A DNA stretch of 64,000 nt, taken from assembly GCF_932526225.1 (NCBI RefSeq), contig NC_064035.1, positions 14,618,469 to 14,682,468 of the forward strand, written 5' to 3'. Made by a program: the position numbers and the translations under genes. The stretch comes from Nematostella vectensis (lineage: Eukaryota; Cnidaria; Anthozoa; Actiniaria; Edwardsiidae). Below the pieces are notes generated by a model. The model made no database searches. It saw only the letters and a list, made by a program, of their open reading frames with translations, and was not told where the DNA came from. Shown here piece by piece: positions 14,111 through 25,940 of the stretch; the first letter of the stretch is position 1, and each line of letters begins with the position of its first letter.

Positions 14111-17100
14111 ATGAGGTCGCCTAGACTATGGAAACTTCTTCTCTTTGGTATCGTGGCCGTCACATTGCTTAATACTTTTATACTATTCTCTTGTAAATTA
14201 TCAGGTAGGTCTACTTTTTGTTGTCTAAAGCATTCATGAATATGAAGCCAAGAACAAATAAGTTAAGCTTAAATCATACTCACTTCTCAGCTGATTACTT
14301 TAGGTATTAACTTAAGACTTTATGTAAAGTAACTACTTTGTCTTAGTAAAATGAAGTATAGACCTTATTACGCACTTTCGCCTTTAGCTAATAATAGAAG
14401 GTGTATCTTGTGTCTGTATCTTGTTCGATCGTTTTACACTAAATTTTCATTGATTCGAGCGGCTAAAATAACGGTTGTTCGTAAACAATGCACTCACATA
14501 CCACAGGATTCTTTTGATCTAACTCGCTACCACTCTCCATTGAGCTATCTATCAAGATAGTGAGAACTCAGTTGCGAAAAGTTTTATACTGAGAAGAAGT
14601 GTACTGTAAATGTAAGAGATTTTCCCAGATAAGACAGGTAGATTTAAATGAAGAATCTTACGCTGCGGTGTACAGAAAGTGTAAAAGTACCTCAATTATC
14701 TACTGAGAATGAAATGGATAAGTGAATATGTGAGGATTTCACCCGTAAGACATGGTGCTTCATCGACAGGTCCCCCTTCTAACATTGCCATGAATTAACT
14801 CTCGAGCAAGCTCATTGTTTGTTTCGATTTCCTATTTCTATTTCTTTTTTTTTATTATTTACCATTCTGAACTTTAAAAATATTTCCATGTAAAAATATT
14901 TTCTTGCCTTCTACATCTAGCTATATTCTTAAATGATGTTAAACATATAATAGTCGTATGAGCATAATTTTATTTACAGTAGATACTAATTTAAAAATTT
15001 AAGCATATGGATTTGTTTATAAAAAGAATAGAATCAACAACCACTTAAAGTGCACGTAGCATCAAACTCTTAATTTCCGGGTCTATACCAATATATCAGT
15101 AGTGTAGGACTTGAAAACAAACCATACAAAGTTTTATTGCCATACAATTGGTTTTCGTGGGGTTTTGCCGGCTTTAAAACGTAATAATATCGCACTCTCG
15201 AGCAAAAAGTGACCCCACTTTTGGAAAGCGCCAGGCGTTCCTTAAGGGCTTATTTTCTATTAATTTAGGGCCTTATAAGACCAGAGCAATATCATTATTT
15301 TTCTTATTCATTATGATCATCTGTATAATTATAAATAAAACATTTTGGAGATAGGTGTCAAATTGTGTGTTTTTTAATTACAGCATTTCCCCTTATTTCT
15401 AAGGAAAAATGTGCTTACGAAAAAATTGTCTATATTTTTTTTTTAAACATTAGTTTTTGTCAGTTTTTGAGTTAAGAAAAGCAGGGACGCAGTTCTGATT
15501 ATATTAAATCATTATAAGGCCTCGAATCAATTACTTCAAGTTGTGGTATCAATTATCGTATGATCAAAGAAAAGCCTGAAAATTCTACATCTTTTAAATT
15601 TTATATTACCAATTCTTAACTGTAATCAACCGCAAACATTAATCTATCTAATTTGAAATTTAAAGCTCCTTTGCTCAACGCTATAAAAAATGACTCCCTT
15701 CCAAAAATGAACAATCTATTTTGTCCTTGTCGATCGATAGAGGAAAAAAAAATTGTCAATAGAATTTTTTTTAGTTATTTGAGAAAAAGCTTATTTAGAA
15801 GTTAATACTGGGTTCATTCAATCATTCTAATGTCTTTTCACGAATTTTCGATGCGATGCTTCGATTATAACAGGTACCAGATAAATACCTTATTTTTTTC
15901 GTTGTAGTTTCCGATTTGCCTAGATGGCCCAATGGGTAGCGCGCATAAATACGAATCCCCGAATCCGTAGTTCGAGTCTCACCTGCATGTTTTCCCTTTT
16001 TTTTCCCTACTCGATTAGAAAATTTCTTGCACATTTTAGCGTCATGCAAGCACCCTCTGTTCTCACTGAGTGCAGGCTCGTTTTATGGGGTCAACTTGTG
16101 AAAAGGAAGAGCTGTTTTTAAATGCTTGTATCTTTGCACGTGGTCAAATTTCGAGATTTTTTCTGATATCTATATATAAAAACTCTTTACCTATTCTTTA
16201 TCTCAGGATATGTAAATATTAAAAACAAGTTACTGGAATTTGATGCTAGGGGCACTTTAAAGGTGTTAAATTTGTGTTAAAATGAATAACCAATTATGAT
16301 TGCACCTACTGGGTATACTGTAGTATACCCACCATACTGTAGCTCAAACACCAATTTGGGGTTTGAGAATTTTAATGTCCAACTTGGCTGATGGTATTCT
16401 AGCCAGAAATGGCTGCTTCTTTGTAAAATAGCATGGGTTAGCTAGGAAAATGACGACCCCTACAATCTTATGACTTATAGGTTATATGGTACTGTTGGTT
16501 TGTCATTAGGAGCATAATGGAATACTTGCCAACTTGCCCAAAGACTGGAAGATTGTGCTTCAAATACAAGAACTGTCAGAACTGTATAAGAAATTCTCAA
16601 TGAATTTTCCCAGGATTTTACAGTAAATGAATAGGATGTTTCGATTTTTTTTTCCGGGAGATGAAGGCTAAAAAATGGGAGTCTCCCCTTAAAACTGGGA
16701 GAATTAAGCTCCAAAGAACTGTATGGTTTAAGCTTACCAATTAATCTAGTATCACAGGTTCTACTGGAGCTGTATCACAGTTTTATCAATGGTAAATATT
16801 GTTAGAAAAAAAAATAACATAGATTTAAAAAGCAATAAAAAATAACATAACTCTTTTTTAACTTCATCTACAGCCTGATAAGTTCTTACAGAGTGCCCAA
16901 TGCACAAGATACTTAAATGCATGTTTACTATAGAGATTTTATTAACTTTTTTGTAGTGCATGTAGAGTGTAAAGTTCCTGCTCAGTATCTATAGTTCTTT
17001 GTCCTTAGAAACACAGTCATTTAGGTTAACAATAAACGATCAATAGTCAAAATAGTAATTTCGCAACTAAAATTAGCTTATAAGCTCAATATTTGTTTGC

Positions 17101-18415
17101 TTGAAACTTTTGAGAAAACTGTAATCTAAAATGGAATTATTGCTGTTTATTTATATATTTACTGTGATATTTCCATTTTGCTCTCTAGATTCAGGCTGCA
17201 TTTTAACAAATACACAACGCCAAGACAGTCCAAATTTACTTCCTCATGAATCACAAGTAAAGAATCCTGAGAAGTCAGTTAGAGAACCCATCAAACCACA
17301 GGTAGACCAATCAAAGCATGATGCTAGAAGACCCAGCCATGCAGATAACAATGGTAAACTGGCCAACCACCCACAGGTAGCAGATCAGGCACTAGAGAAA
17401 GGAAAGCTTCCAACTGTCCACAGACGTGATAGTCAAGAAAACAAAGATCAGGGTTAGATGATTAATTGTTATGTATTATCTTATTGTCTTATACTCTCAC
17501 ATCACTAGCAATGTAGATCAGTTTGATTATTGTCATTCAAGTGCATTTGGTTTTAATTTAACTAACGCGTCTTCAAGGTTTTGTGTGTAGTATGTTCAAG
17601 TTTATTAGGAATCTGGCATTTTAGATGTTGTCAGAACAAAACCATGTAAAAAAAGCGTACAGGAATTTTGACATGCTTTTTCTGTCAAAAATGTAGAATG
17701 TCGATTTTGAATCAGATTATTGTTTGGTATACAGGGGCGGCAGAGTGGTCCAAAAGGGGGGGGGGGAGGAAATGGGGGGAGGGGTGGTGATTTTGGGAGG
17801 AAGGGGGGGGGGTTTGATAGATGGGTTTGACGCAAATTATGTCTAAATTACTGCAGTACTTGTAGAAATGATGTCTGAGATGTCTACCATTCGCATCAAA
17901 GATAAAACAGTACCCATGGACGTTGTTTTCTTAAAATTTGTGAGCGATAGCGTGAATGCAAAACATTTCATATAATTAACAGGAAAAGGCTGCATATATG
18001 CACGTAACCTATAAGAAATAGACTCAAACGTCACAACAGCCTACAACAACATGATAACTTTATCGTTTTTGTAAACCAAATTCAAGTGCCTAGAAACTAG
18101 GGAATTATTACCATAAACGATCATGGATATATATTCATTGTTTTAACTATTATTATATGCTTAGTGATGCCCTCCACCGTTTATAAATGCCTAAGAAACA
18201 ACACACTTATAAGACTGGGTAGACTAACCTAGGTTTTAATAAGCGGGATATTGTACTCATAAACTTTTTGAGCGGCTGCATATACACATATACACATATA
18301 TAATATATATATAGTTTGAGCTTGACTCCCACTGGACAATCATGTGGCGATTTGAGTCTAAAAAAATATGGTATCTTATAATATGGTATCAAAATATGGT
18401 ATCAATACTGATAAA

Positions 18416-18456
<41 letters not shown>

Positions 18457-21400
18457 TGATAAGAATAATAATAATAATAAATATGGTATCAATACTGAGA
18501 TTGACATTTACATATCACTGATTTTTTTTGTAAAATTCTTTGGAAATTAATTAACTTATTGAATAACAATAATAACTACAGTAGAAAGGGGTACATACTG
18601 TAGGTTTTATGAATGTTTCGGTGATATTGATTGTCTCGCAGGTGTTGTTAATTATGAAGAATGGCGAAAAGGGAAGCCGAACCCAGACATGATCAAGCGA
18701 GGAACCTCTGACGATTCCAAATCCAACCTTAACAATGTACTTATAAGTGGGTTTCCTCGGAGCAACCAAGGTAACGGACAACACAACGTGCAAGCAGACC
18801 TCTTAAGCCCAGCGCAAACGGACCTCTTAAAACCGCATTGTCACCAGTTTACTTCCGGTTGACTACGGTCAAACGCGAAAAATATTTCAAAATAGTGAAA
18901 GCAGTGTCTATTGGAAGTTTCTTTGAGAATGTGATTGTTTTAACGGTTGAGGTTTCCCTTGGACCTCCGGAAGTAAACTGGCGACATTGCGGCTTTAAGT
19001 CCAGCACAAACAGACTTCTTGAGTCCAGCGCAAACAAACCTTTTAATGCAAGCGTGACACCAATCTTGTTGACAGAGCTTGCCCTCTGCGCAAGCATTGC
19101 CAAAGGAAACAACGCCGTTTGTACACCATGTTGGGAGGTGTAGATTGTTAACGCCGTTTGTACACCATGTTGGGAGGTGTAGATTGTTAACGCCGTTTGT
19201 ACACCATGTTGGGAGGTGTAGATTGTTAACGCCGTTTGTACACCATGTTTGGAGGTGTAGATTGTTAACGCCGTTTGTACACCAAGTTGGGAGGTGTAGA
19301 TTGTTAACGCCGTTTGTACACCATGTTGGTAGGTGTAGAATATTAACGCCGTTTGTACACCATGTTGGGAGGTGTAGATTGTTTCGCCGTTTGTACACCA
19401 TGTTGGGAGGTGTAGATTGATAACGCCGTTTGTACACCATGTTGGGAGGTGTAGATTGTTAACGCCGTTTGTACACCATGTTGGTAGGTGTAGATTGTTA
19501 ACGCCGTTTGTACACCATGTTGGGAGGTGTAGATTGTTAACGCCGTTTGTACACCATGTTGGGAGGTGTAGATTGTTAACGCCGTTTGTACACCATGTTG
19601 GGAGGTGTAGATTGTTAACGCCGTTTGTACACCATGTTGGGAGGTGTAGATTGTTAACGCCGTTTGTACACCATGTTGGGAGGTGTAGATTGTTAACGCC
19701 GTTTGTACACCATGTTGGGAGGTGTAGATTGTTAACGCCGTTTGTACACCATGTTGGGAGGTGTAGATTGTTAACGCCGTTTGTACACCATGTTGGTAGG
19801 TGTAGATTGTCAACGCCGTTTGTACACCATGTTGGGAGGTGTAGATTGTTTACGCCGTTTGTACACCATGTTGGGAGGTGTAGATTGTTTCGCCGTTTGT
19901 ACACCATGTTGGGAGGTGTAGATTGTAACGCCGTTTGTACACCAAGTTGGGAGGTGTAGATTGTTAACGCCGTTTGTACACCATGTTGGTAGGTGTAGAT
20001 TGTTAACGCCGTTTGTACACCATGTTGGGAGGTGTAGATTGTTTCGCCGTTTGTACACCATGTTGGGAGGTGTAGATTGTTAACGCCATTTGTACACCAT
20101 GTTGGAAGGTGTTGATTGTTTTGCCGTTTGTACACCATGTTGGGAGGTGTAAATTGTTACGCCGTTTGTACACCATGTTGTGATGTTTAGGTTGTTAACG
20201 CCGTTTGTACACCATGTTGGGAGGTGTAGATTGTTACGCCGTTTGTACACCATGTTGTGATGTTTAGGTTGTTAACGCCGTTTGTACACCATGTTGGGCA
20301 CCTCATATTGGGAGGTGTTGCGAAGTAGATTGTTTACATTACTTTAGTCTTGAGATCGGTCAAGTCGAGTTGGCGCTGTTTGCAAAGGGATTCATTGAGG
20401 GTTTATTTTAAATTTTACTTAATGATGTAGCGATACCATTTGTACACCATGTTGGAAGGTGTAGATTGTTTCGCCGTTTGTACACCATGTTGGGAGGTGT
20501 AAATTGTTACGCCGTTTGTACACCATGTTGTGATGTTTAGGTTGTTAACGCCGTTTGTACACCATGTTGGGAGGTGTAGATTGTTACGCCGTTTGTACAC
20601 CATGTTGTGATGTTTAGGTTGTTAACGCCGTTTGTACACCATGTTGGGCACCTCATATTGGGAGGTGTTGCGAAGTAGATTGTTAACATTACTTTAGTCT
20701 TGAGATCGGTCAAGTCGAGTTGGCGCTGTTTGCAAAGGGATTCATTGAGGGTTTATTTTAAATTTTACTTAATGATGTAGCGATACCATTTGTACACCAT
20801 GTTGGAAGGTGTAGATTGTTTCGCCGTTTGTACACCATGTTGGTAGGTGTAGATTGTTAACGCCGTTTGTACACCATGTTGGGAGGTGTAGATTGTTAAC
20901 GCCGTTTGTACACCATGTTGGGAGGTGTAGATTGTTAACGCCGTTTGTACACCATGTTGGGAGGTGTAGATTGTTAACGCCGTTTGTACACCATGTTGGG
21001 AGGTGTAGATTGTTAACGCCGTTTGTACACCATGTTGGGAGGTGTAGATTGTTAACGCCGTTTGTACACCATGTTGGGAGGTGTAGATTGTTAACGCCGT
21101 TTGTACACCATGTTGGTAGGTGTAGATTGTCAACGCCGTTTGTACACCATGTTGGGAGGTGTAGATTGTTTACGCCGTTTGTACACCATGTTGGGAGGTG
21201 TAGATTGTTTCGCCGTTTGTACACCATGTTGGGAGGTGTAGATTGTAACGCCGTTTGTACACCAAGTTGGGAGGTGTAGATTGTTAACGCCGTTTGTACA
21301 CCATGTTGGTAGGTGTAGATTGTTAACGCCGTTTGTACACCATGTTGGGAGGTGTAGATTGTTTCGCCGTTTGTACACCATGTTGGGAGGTGTAGATTGT

Positions 21401-23588
21401 TAACGCCATTTGTACACCATGTTGGAAGGTGTTGATTGTTTTGCCGTTTGTACACCATGTTGGGAGGTGTAAATTGTTACGCCGTTTGTACACCATGTTG
21501 TGATGTTTAGGTTGTTAACGCCGTTTGTACACCATGTTGGGAGGTGTAGATTGTTACGCCGTTTGTACACCATGTTGTGATGTTTAGGTTGTTAACGCCG
21601 TTTGTACACCATGTTGGGCACCTCATATTGGGAGGTGTTGCGAAGTAGATTGTTTACATTACTTTAGTCTTGAGATCGGTCAAGTCGAGTTGGCGCTGTT
21701 TGCAAAGGGATTCATTGAGGGTTTATTTTAAATTTTACTTAATGATGTAGCGATACCATTTGTACACCATGTTGGAAGGTGTAGATTGTTTCGCCGTTTG
21801 TACACCATGTTGGGAGGTGTAAATTGTTACGCCGTTTGTACACCATGTTGTGATGTTTAGGTTGTTAACGCCGTTTGTACACCATGTTGGGAGGTGTAGA
21901 TTGTTACGCCGTTTGTACACCATGTTGTGATGTTTAGGTTGTTAACGCCGTTTGTACACCATGTTGGGCACCTCATATTGGGAGGTGTTGCGAAGTAGAT
22001 TGTTAACATTACTTTAGTCTTGAGATCGGTCAAGTCGAGTTGGCGCTGTTTGCAAAGGGATTCATTGAGGGTTTATTTTAAATTTTACTTAATGATGTAG
22101 CGATACTGGGGCGATACTGTAACTCTCTGTGCTACCAATCACTTAACATTGTGAGAAAAAGTAAGCCATATAATAACAATGAGTTATTATATTTCCTTGT
22201 GCTTTTTTATTTTATAGCGAAGTTATTGAATTAAATACTTTTTTGTAGATAGCACATTGTACATAATAAGCCATTTTTTACGATCCCTTAAATTTGATCC
22301 CTAAATAGCGGAAGACGGTGCTCAAGAAATACCACAAACGAGCAATTGCTGGAGCCACTGTTATGGAATAGAGCGCTAAAGCATTTCATTTTATCTTCCA
22401 GCGTTTCTAGTTATCGGCGTGCCAACCGTCAAGCGTGCGAAGGTGAGCTATCTGGCTCAGACCATCCGAGACCTGGTGAGCGGGCTAGACGAGGATGAGC
22501 GCAACGAGGTGATTATCGTGGTGTTTATCACCGATTTTGATACCGACGCCATAAGGTCCGTCGCCGACGACCTGAACAAGAAATTCCCAAGTGAGCTCGA
22601 CTCTGGTCTTGTTCGTGTGATTCAAGCGGAGAGATCCTTCTATCCAAGTCTCTCCAAGGTGCCCAAGTTGTGGGGCGACAGTCCTCAAAGGGTACACTGG
22701 CGCTCAAAGCAGTGCTTGGACTATGCCTTCCTGTTCAAATATTGCCAAGATCTGGGCCAGTATTACATGCAGATTGAGGATGACGTCACCACATCCAAGG
22801 ATTACCTGAAGCGCATTAAGGAGACTATCGCGATGAACAAGCGTCGCAAATGGTCCATTCTCGAGTTTGGCGCCAGAGGCTTTATAGGCATGATGTATCG
22901 GGCTGAGGATCTTGGCAGATTGTCGCGATTCGTGAAGATGTACCACTGGGTATTCCCCGTGGACTTGCTCTACAGACAATTCAATGATTTTCATCTCTAT
23001 GGCAACCCTCAGTGGGCTCGCTACAAACCGCCATTAGTGCGTCACGTGGGTGCGTTCTCGAGTCTTGACGGGCAGGTGCGGAAGTTGGAAGACATCAAAC
23101 CTGGATTCCGTGCGTATACAGATAGCGATAACCCGCCGGCGAGGCTCACCACGTCGATGCTTAACACCGTACATCGCACGCGTATCACCTCGCCATACGA
23201 CACGCGAAGACACGGCATCTTCTGGAGCCGTGACGTTGAGAAAATGGACTATGTGCTTATCGAGTTTGAACAGCCTGCTCGCGTGCGTAAGGTTATCATA
23301 GACTCTGGCAGTCCAAACGCACCCGAGGACTATTTTGGCGGGGCTACACTCGAGTACAGTGCTGGCGACGAAATCGGGGAGTGTCGAGAATTCAAGACGT
23401 GGAAAACATTCGAAGATCAGCCGCAGCTAATAGTCGAGAGCGAGGAAGATGGGGTTGTGTGCAAGTGTATTAAGGTGGTTATCACTGATGTTCGCAAGGA
23501 CAAACACAAGAAAGTGCGATGGCTTGTGATTCGTGAAATAGCCGTGTGGACCAAGCATATTGCTATCACAGGAAAACCCGCTAGATAG
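14111..23588 (+). CDS. MGAT4: Alpha-1,3-mannosyl-glycoprotein 4-beta-N-acetylglucosaminyltransferase (GT54, MGAT4-like), 557 aa
   Basis: Golgi enzyme family that adds the beta-1,4 GlcNAc branch to the alpha-1,3 mannose arm of N-glycans. Exons 14111-14204, 17189-17452, 18642-18770 and 22402-23588, all introns phase 1, give 1,674 nt (557 aa), close to the usual 535-550. Exon 1 encodes a type II signal anchor (about residues 6-30, after MRSPRLWK). Exon 2 is a hydrophilic stem. Exon 4 holds the catalytic domain: FLVIGVPTVKR, VIIVVFITDFDTD, YYMQIEDDV with the EDD metal/nucleotide-sugar motif at about 288-290, and HVGAFSSL. It ends in the C-terminal lectin-like region typical of the family. Head-to-head with DYNC2I1. 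Intron 1 carries a TIR element and intron 3 carries a MITE plus a 3-kb minisatellite. Exon 4 is visibly more GC-rich than the introns. Which vertebrate paralogue is closest cannot be told by eye. Confidence 0.92.
15041..16265. mobile_element. Non-autonomous TIR element (about 1.2 kb) in MGAT4 intron 1
   Basis: The left end reads CACTTAAAGTGCACGTAGCA and the right end, reverse-complemented, reads CACCTTTAAAGTGCCCCTAG, both continuing into gcatcaaa-type sequence. This makes imperfect inverted ends of about 25 bp. The interior is AT-rich without a transposase frame and includes a tRNA-like stretch at 15917-15990. No clear target-site duplication was recognised. Confidence 0.55.
15917..15990 (+). 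repeat. tRNA-derived SINE head or tRNA pseudogene
   Basis: An A-box-like TGGCCCAATGGG (near 15925) is followed about 35 bp later by a B-box-like AGTTCGAGTCTC (near 15969), the spacing of a tRNA internal promoter. The acceptor stem does not pair well, so a functional tRNA is unlikely. A T-run follows shortly downstream. Confidence 0.5.
17755..17815 (+). repeat. G-rich tract in MGAT4 intron 2
   Basis: Several runs of 4-9 G within about 60 bp, following caggggcggcagag, which resembles the ends of the CAGGGGCGGAT elements elsewhere in the window. Able in principle to form G-quadruplexes. Confidence 0.6.
18413..18482. repeat. (AAT)n microsatellite
   Basis: Interrupted ATA/AAT trinucleotide run in MGAT4 intron 2, with a short duplicated flank (aaatatggtatcaatactga) on both sides. 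Confidence 0.85.
18827..18998. mobile_element. MITE with TTAA target-site duplication (164 bp plus TSD)
   Basis: The left end AACCGCATTGTCACCAGTTT and the reverse complement of the right end, AGCCGCAATGTCGCCAGTTT, continue into acttccgg on both sides, giving TIRs of about 28 bp. TTAA occurs at 18827-18830 and 18995-18998. Removing the element restores ctcTTAAgtccagc, which matches the neighbouring repeat copy ctcttaagcccagc. TTAA targeting is typical of piggyBac-type elements, but the terminal bases are not the usual CCC. A partial second copy lies at 58353-58410. Confidence 0.75.
19110..22106. repeat. 39-bp minisatellite with 1,320-bp higher-order duplication, MGAT4 intron 3
   Basis: The unit contains TGTACACCATGTTGGGAGGT then GTAGATTGTTAACGCCGTT (39 bp). 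Variants lack aa/taa or read ttgtgatgtttagg. Block 19526-20786 recurs at 20846-22106 with an offset of exactly 1,320 bp, and was identical at every line I compared. Inside each block a further 350-bp sub-repeat recurs, carrying a non-array spacer (gatcggtcaagtcgagttgg). It lies wholly inside the intron between coding exons 3 and 4. Confidence 0.95.
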
Positions 23589-23613
23589 CACGATCTGGAT
23601 TAAGCTCAAGTGC

Positions 23614-23832
23614 GTTTAGGTGGTGCGCGGGGACAAACACAAGAAAGTGCGGTGGCGTTTGATTCTGGATTTAGCCATGTGGAGCAGGCATACTACTAAC
23701 ACAGGAACCCCGAAACGTTAAGGTGGTATGCAGGGACAAACACAAGAAAGTGCGGTGGCTATTGATTCGTGATGTAGCCGTGTGGAGCAGGCATACCACG
23801 CAAAAAGTGTGGTGGCGTTGGGTTACCGTGGA
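23614..23832 (+). pseudogene. Decayed tandem copies of the MGAT4 C-terminal coding segment
   Basis: Just after the MGAT4 stop (23586-23588), two and a partial third copy of the last 100-odd coding bases follow. Copy 1 starts near 23614 and copy 2 near 23718. Each contains GGACAAACACAAGAAAGTGC, matching the same stretch in the gene at about 23498, then a variant of gattcgtgatgtagccgtgtgg. A shorter third fragment (gcaaaaagtgtggtggcgtt) follows. Frames are interrupted, so these probably sit in the 3' UTR or are non-functional. A stop mutation could expose them as extra C-terminal repeats. Confidence 0.8.
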
Positions 23833-24045
23833 AGTGCCGTTTGTTGAAGCAGTTTTAGCTAACAAACATAAATGAAGCAAAAACGGAAAAAAATATTTTT
23901 TATTTATTTTTTAAAAAGGATCCTTGCTAGCCAAGGTTTCTTGAAAATTTATAAAACAATTTTCTTAAATTTCACAAATATGTCAAAATCACAAATGTTT
24001 TCCTCAAGAATTTTATTAAACACAAAACTCTAAGCTTGATACAGT

Positions 24046-25010
24046 GAGGTTTGGTATAGTAAGGCTTGATACTAGTACAGCGTAGCTTGTTTCATTGGGG
24101 CTTGGTACAGTGAGGCTTGGTACAGTGGGTCTTGGTAGTGGTACAGTGTAGCTTGTTTCAGTGGGGCATTATATGGAGGCTGGGTATGGTGGGGCTTGAT
24201 ACAGCTTGGTACAGTGAGCCTTGGTACAGTGAGCCTTGGTACAGTGAGCCTTGGTACAGTGATGCTTGGTACAGTGGGGCTTGGTACAGTGGGGCTTGGT
24301 ACAGTGAGGCTTGGTACAGTGGGGCTTGGTACAGTGGGGCTTGGTACAGTGAGGCTTGGTACAGTGAGACTTGGTACAGTGAGGCTTGGTACAGTGGGGC
24401 TTGGTACAGTGAGGCTTGGTACAGTGAGGCTTGGTACAGTGGGGCTTGGTACAGTGAGCCTTGGTATAGTGAGCCTTGGTAGAGTGGGGCTAGGTATAGT
24501 GGGGCTTGGTACAGTGGGGCTTGGTACAGTGAGCCTTGGTACAGTGAGGCTTGGTATTGTATAGGCATGGTACAGTGGCGCTTGGTACAGTGAGGCTTGG
24601 TATTGTATATGCTTGGTAGAGTTCGGCTTGGTATTGTATAGGCTTGGTACAGTGAGCCTTTGTACAGTGAGCATTGGTACAGTGGGGCTTGGTCAGGGGC
24701 GGATCCAGGATTTAAAAAAGGGGGGGGTGAAACAAGGGTTTCAAGAAAGGGGGGGGCGTTTTATTGTTCTTAATTTCATTATATTTCTTATTATTTTTAA
24801 GTCAAATATCCAAAAATAGGGGGGCTGGGCCCGCTTCACCTGTTACTGGTAAGGTGGGGCATGGTACAGTAGGGCTTGGTGCAGTAAGGCTTGGTATAGT
24901 GGGGCTTGGTATAGTGAGCCTTGGTATAATGATGCTTTGTACTATAGGACTTGGTACTGGTAAAGTGGGGCATGGTACAGTAGGGCTTGGTACACTAAGT
25001 CTTCTACATT
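24046..25010. repeat. 15-bp minisatellite, split by an insertion
   Basis: About 45 copies of TACAGTGRGGCTTGG at 24046-24690, and a looser set at 24846-25010. Between them, 24694-24845 begins CAGGGGCGGATCCAGG and has two G-runs. That start resembles the TIR of the element at 34628-34884, so the insert is probably a truncated relative. The period of 15 keeps frames open on both strands; no gene is supported. Confidence 0.88.
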
Positions 25011-25230
25011 ACAGCTAGATACAGAAGCATGACATGGAGCATCAAAAAATTGCTGTTTGCTGGTATGGTGTATTTGCATATAGGATGCTAAGAACTAGTG
25101 TCTTGTGCAGCCTCTCCTTTTGTCATTTACACCAGAAAAGCCTATTCTGACCCCTCAAATCGCATTTTGACCGTCATGCACTGTGCACTGTGTATTTCCA
25201 TAAGGCATGGCCTTAATAAGGGTACTGCTC

Positions 25231-25482
25231 AAAACTGCAGTTGCTCAGAGCTCTTCACAGGGATGACAGGAAGGGTGAGTGAGTGCTGGCGTCCCCTCTA
25301 CTATTTTGAGCTGATGGTTATTTTTGCATGTGAATTTCAGTACTTATTTCAAACTCAAAACTGCAGTTGCTCAGAGCTCTTCACAGGGATGACAGGAAGG
25401 GTGAGTGAGTGCTGGCGTCCCCTCTACTATTTTGAGCTGATGGTTATTTTTGCATGTGAATTTCAGTACTTATTTCAAACTA
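25231..25482. repeat. Tandem duplication, 2 x 126 bp
   Basis: 25231-25356 and 25357-25482 appear identical, each starting AAAACTGCAGTTGCTCAGAG and ending tacttatttcaaact-type sequence. The copies retain a donor-like AGG|GTGAGTGAG and an acceptor-like GAATTTCAG. Because 126 is a multiple of three, an open frame of 158 codons (25098-25574, +) survives the duplication. I do not recognise its product and cannot say whether it is a gene. Confidence 0.85.
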
Positions 25483-25940
25483 AAGGGTGCAATTCTTGGG
25501 ACCACTTTGCTGCCGCCAAAGCACAGAGACAAGCTCAGTTAATGTATGTCTGTTTCTTGTCAATAATGGCATAGTTAACATTCATGACATATTTCCCCTA
25601 TTCACAATTTTTTGTTTGCTTTGTTAGATACCATAAACTTTCTCATGCAATATTATGTATAATGTACAACATGTTCATGGACCGACTGCTTAGAAATTGC
25701 CTGTTGTAGCTTTTCTTAGTTTCTAAGGTTTACCATTTTCCTATGTGTTTTTTCTAATTGTTCAAACAATTACTAATGCCCCCTTATAAAAAAAAGTAGT
25801 ACAAAAGAAAAAGGGCCTGGCATGACCAACATAAAAAATGGTTGCACAGGAGACTATACAGAACATAGCTATGTAATAACCCTGCTCTTGTGCACAATTG
25901 ATATGACAACATTAACAGTTACAGCAGTCGGTCCTTAATC

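Noticed and set aside
19110-22106. CRISPR-like array of regular repeats
   Set aside because: The repeats are contiguous 39-bp units without unique spacers, in a eukaryotic intron.
24072-24674. 200-codon Thr/Val/Pro/Ser repeat protein
   Set aside because: Read-through of the 15-bp array, with frames open on both strands and no flanking gene structure.
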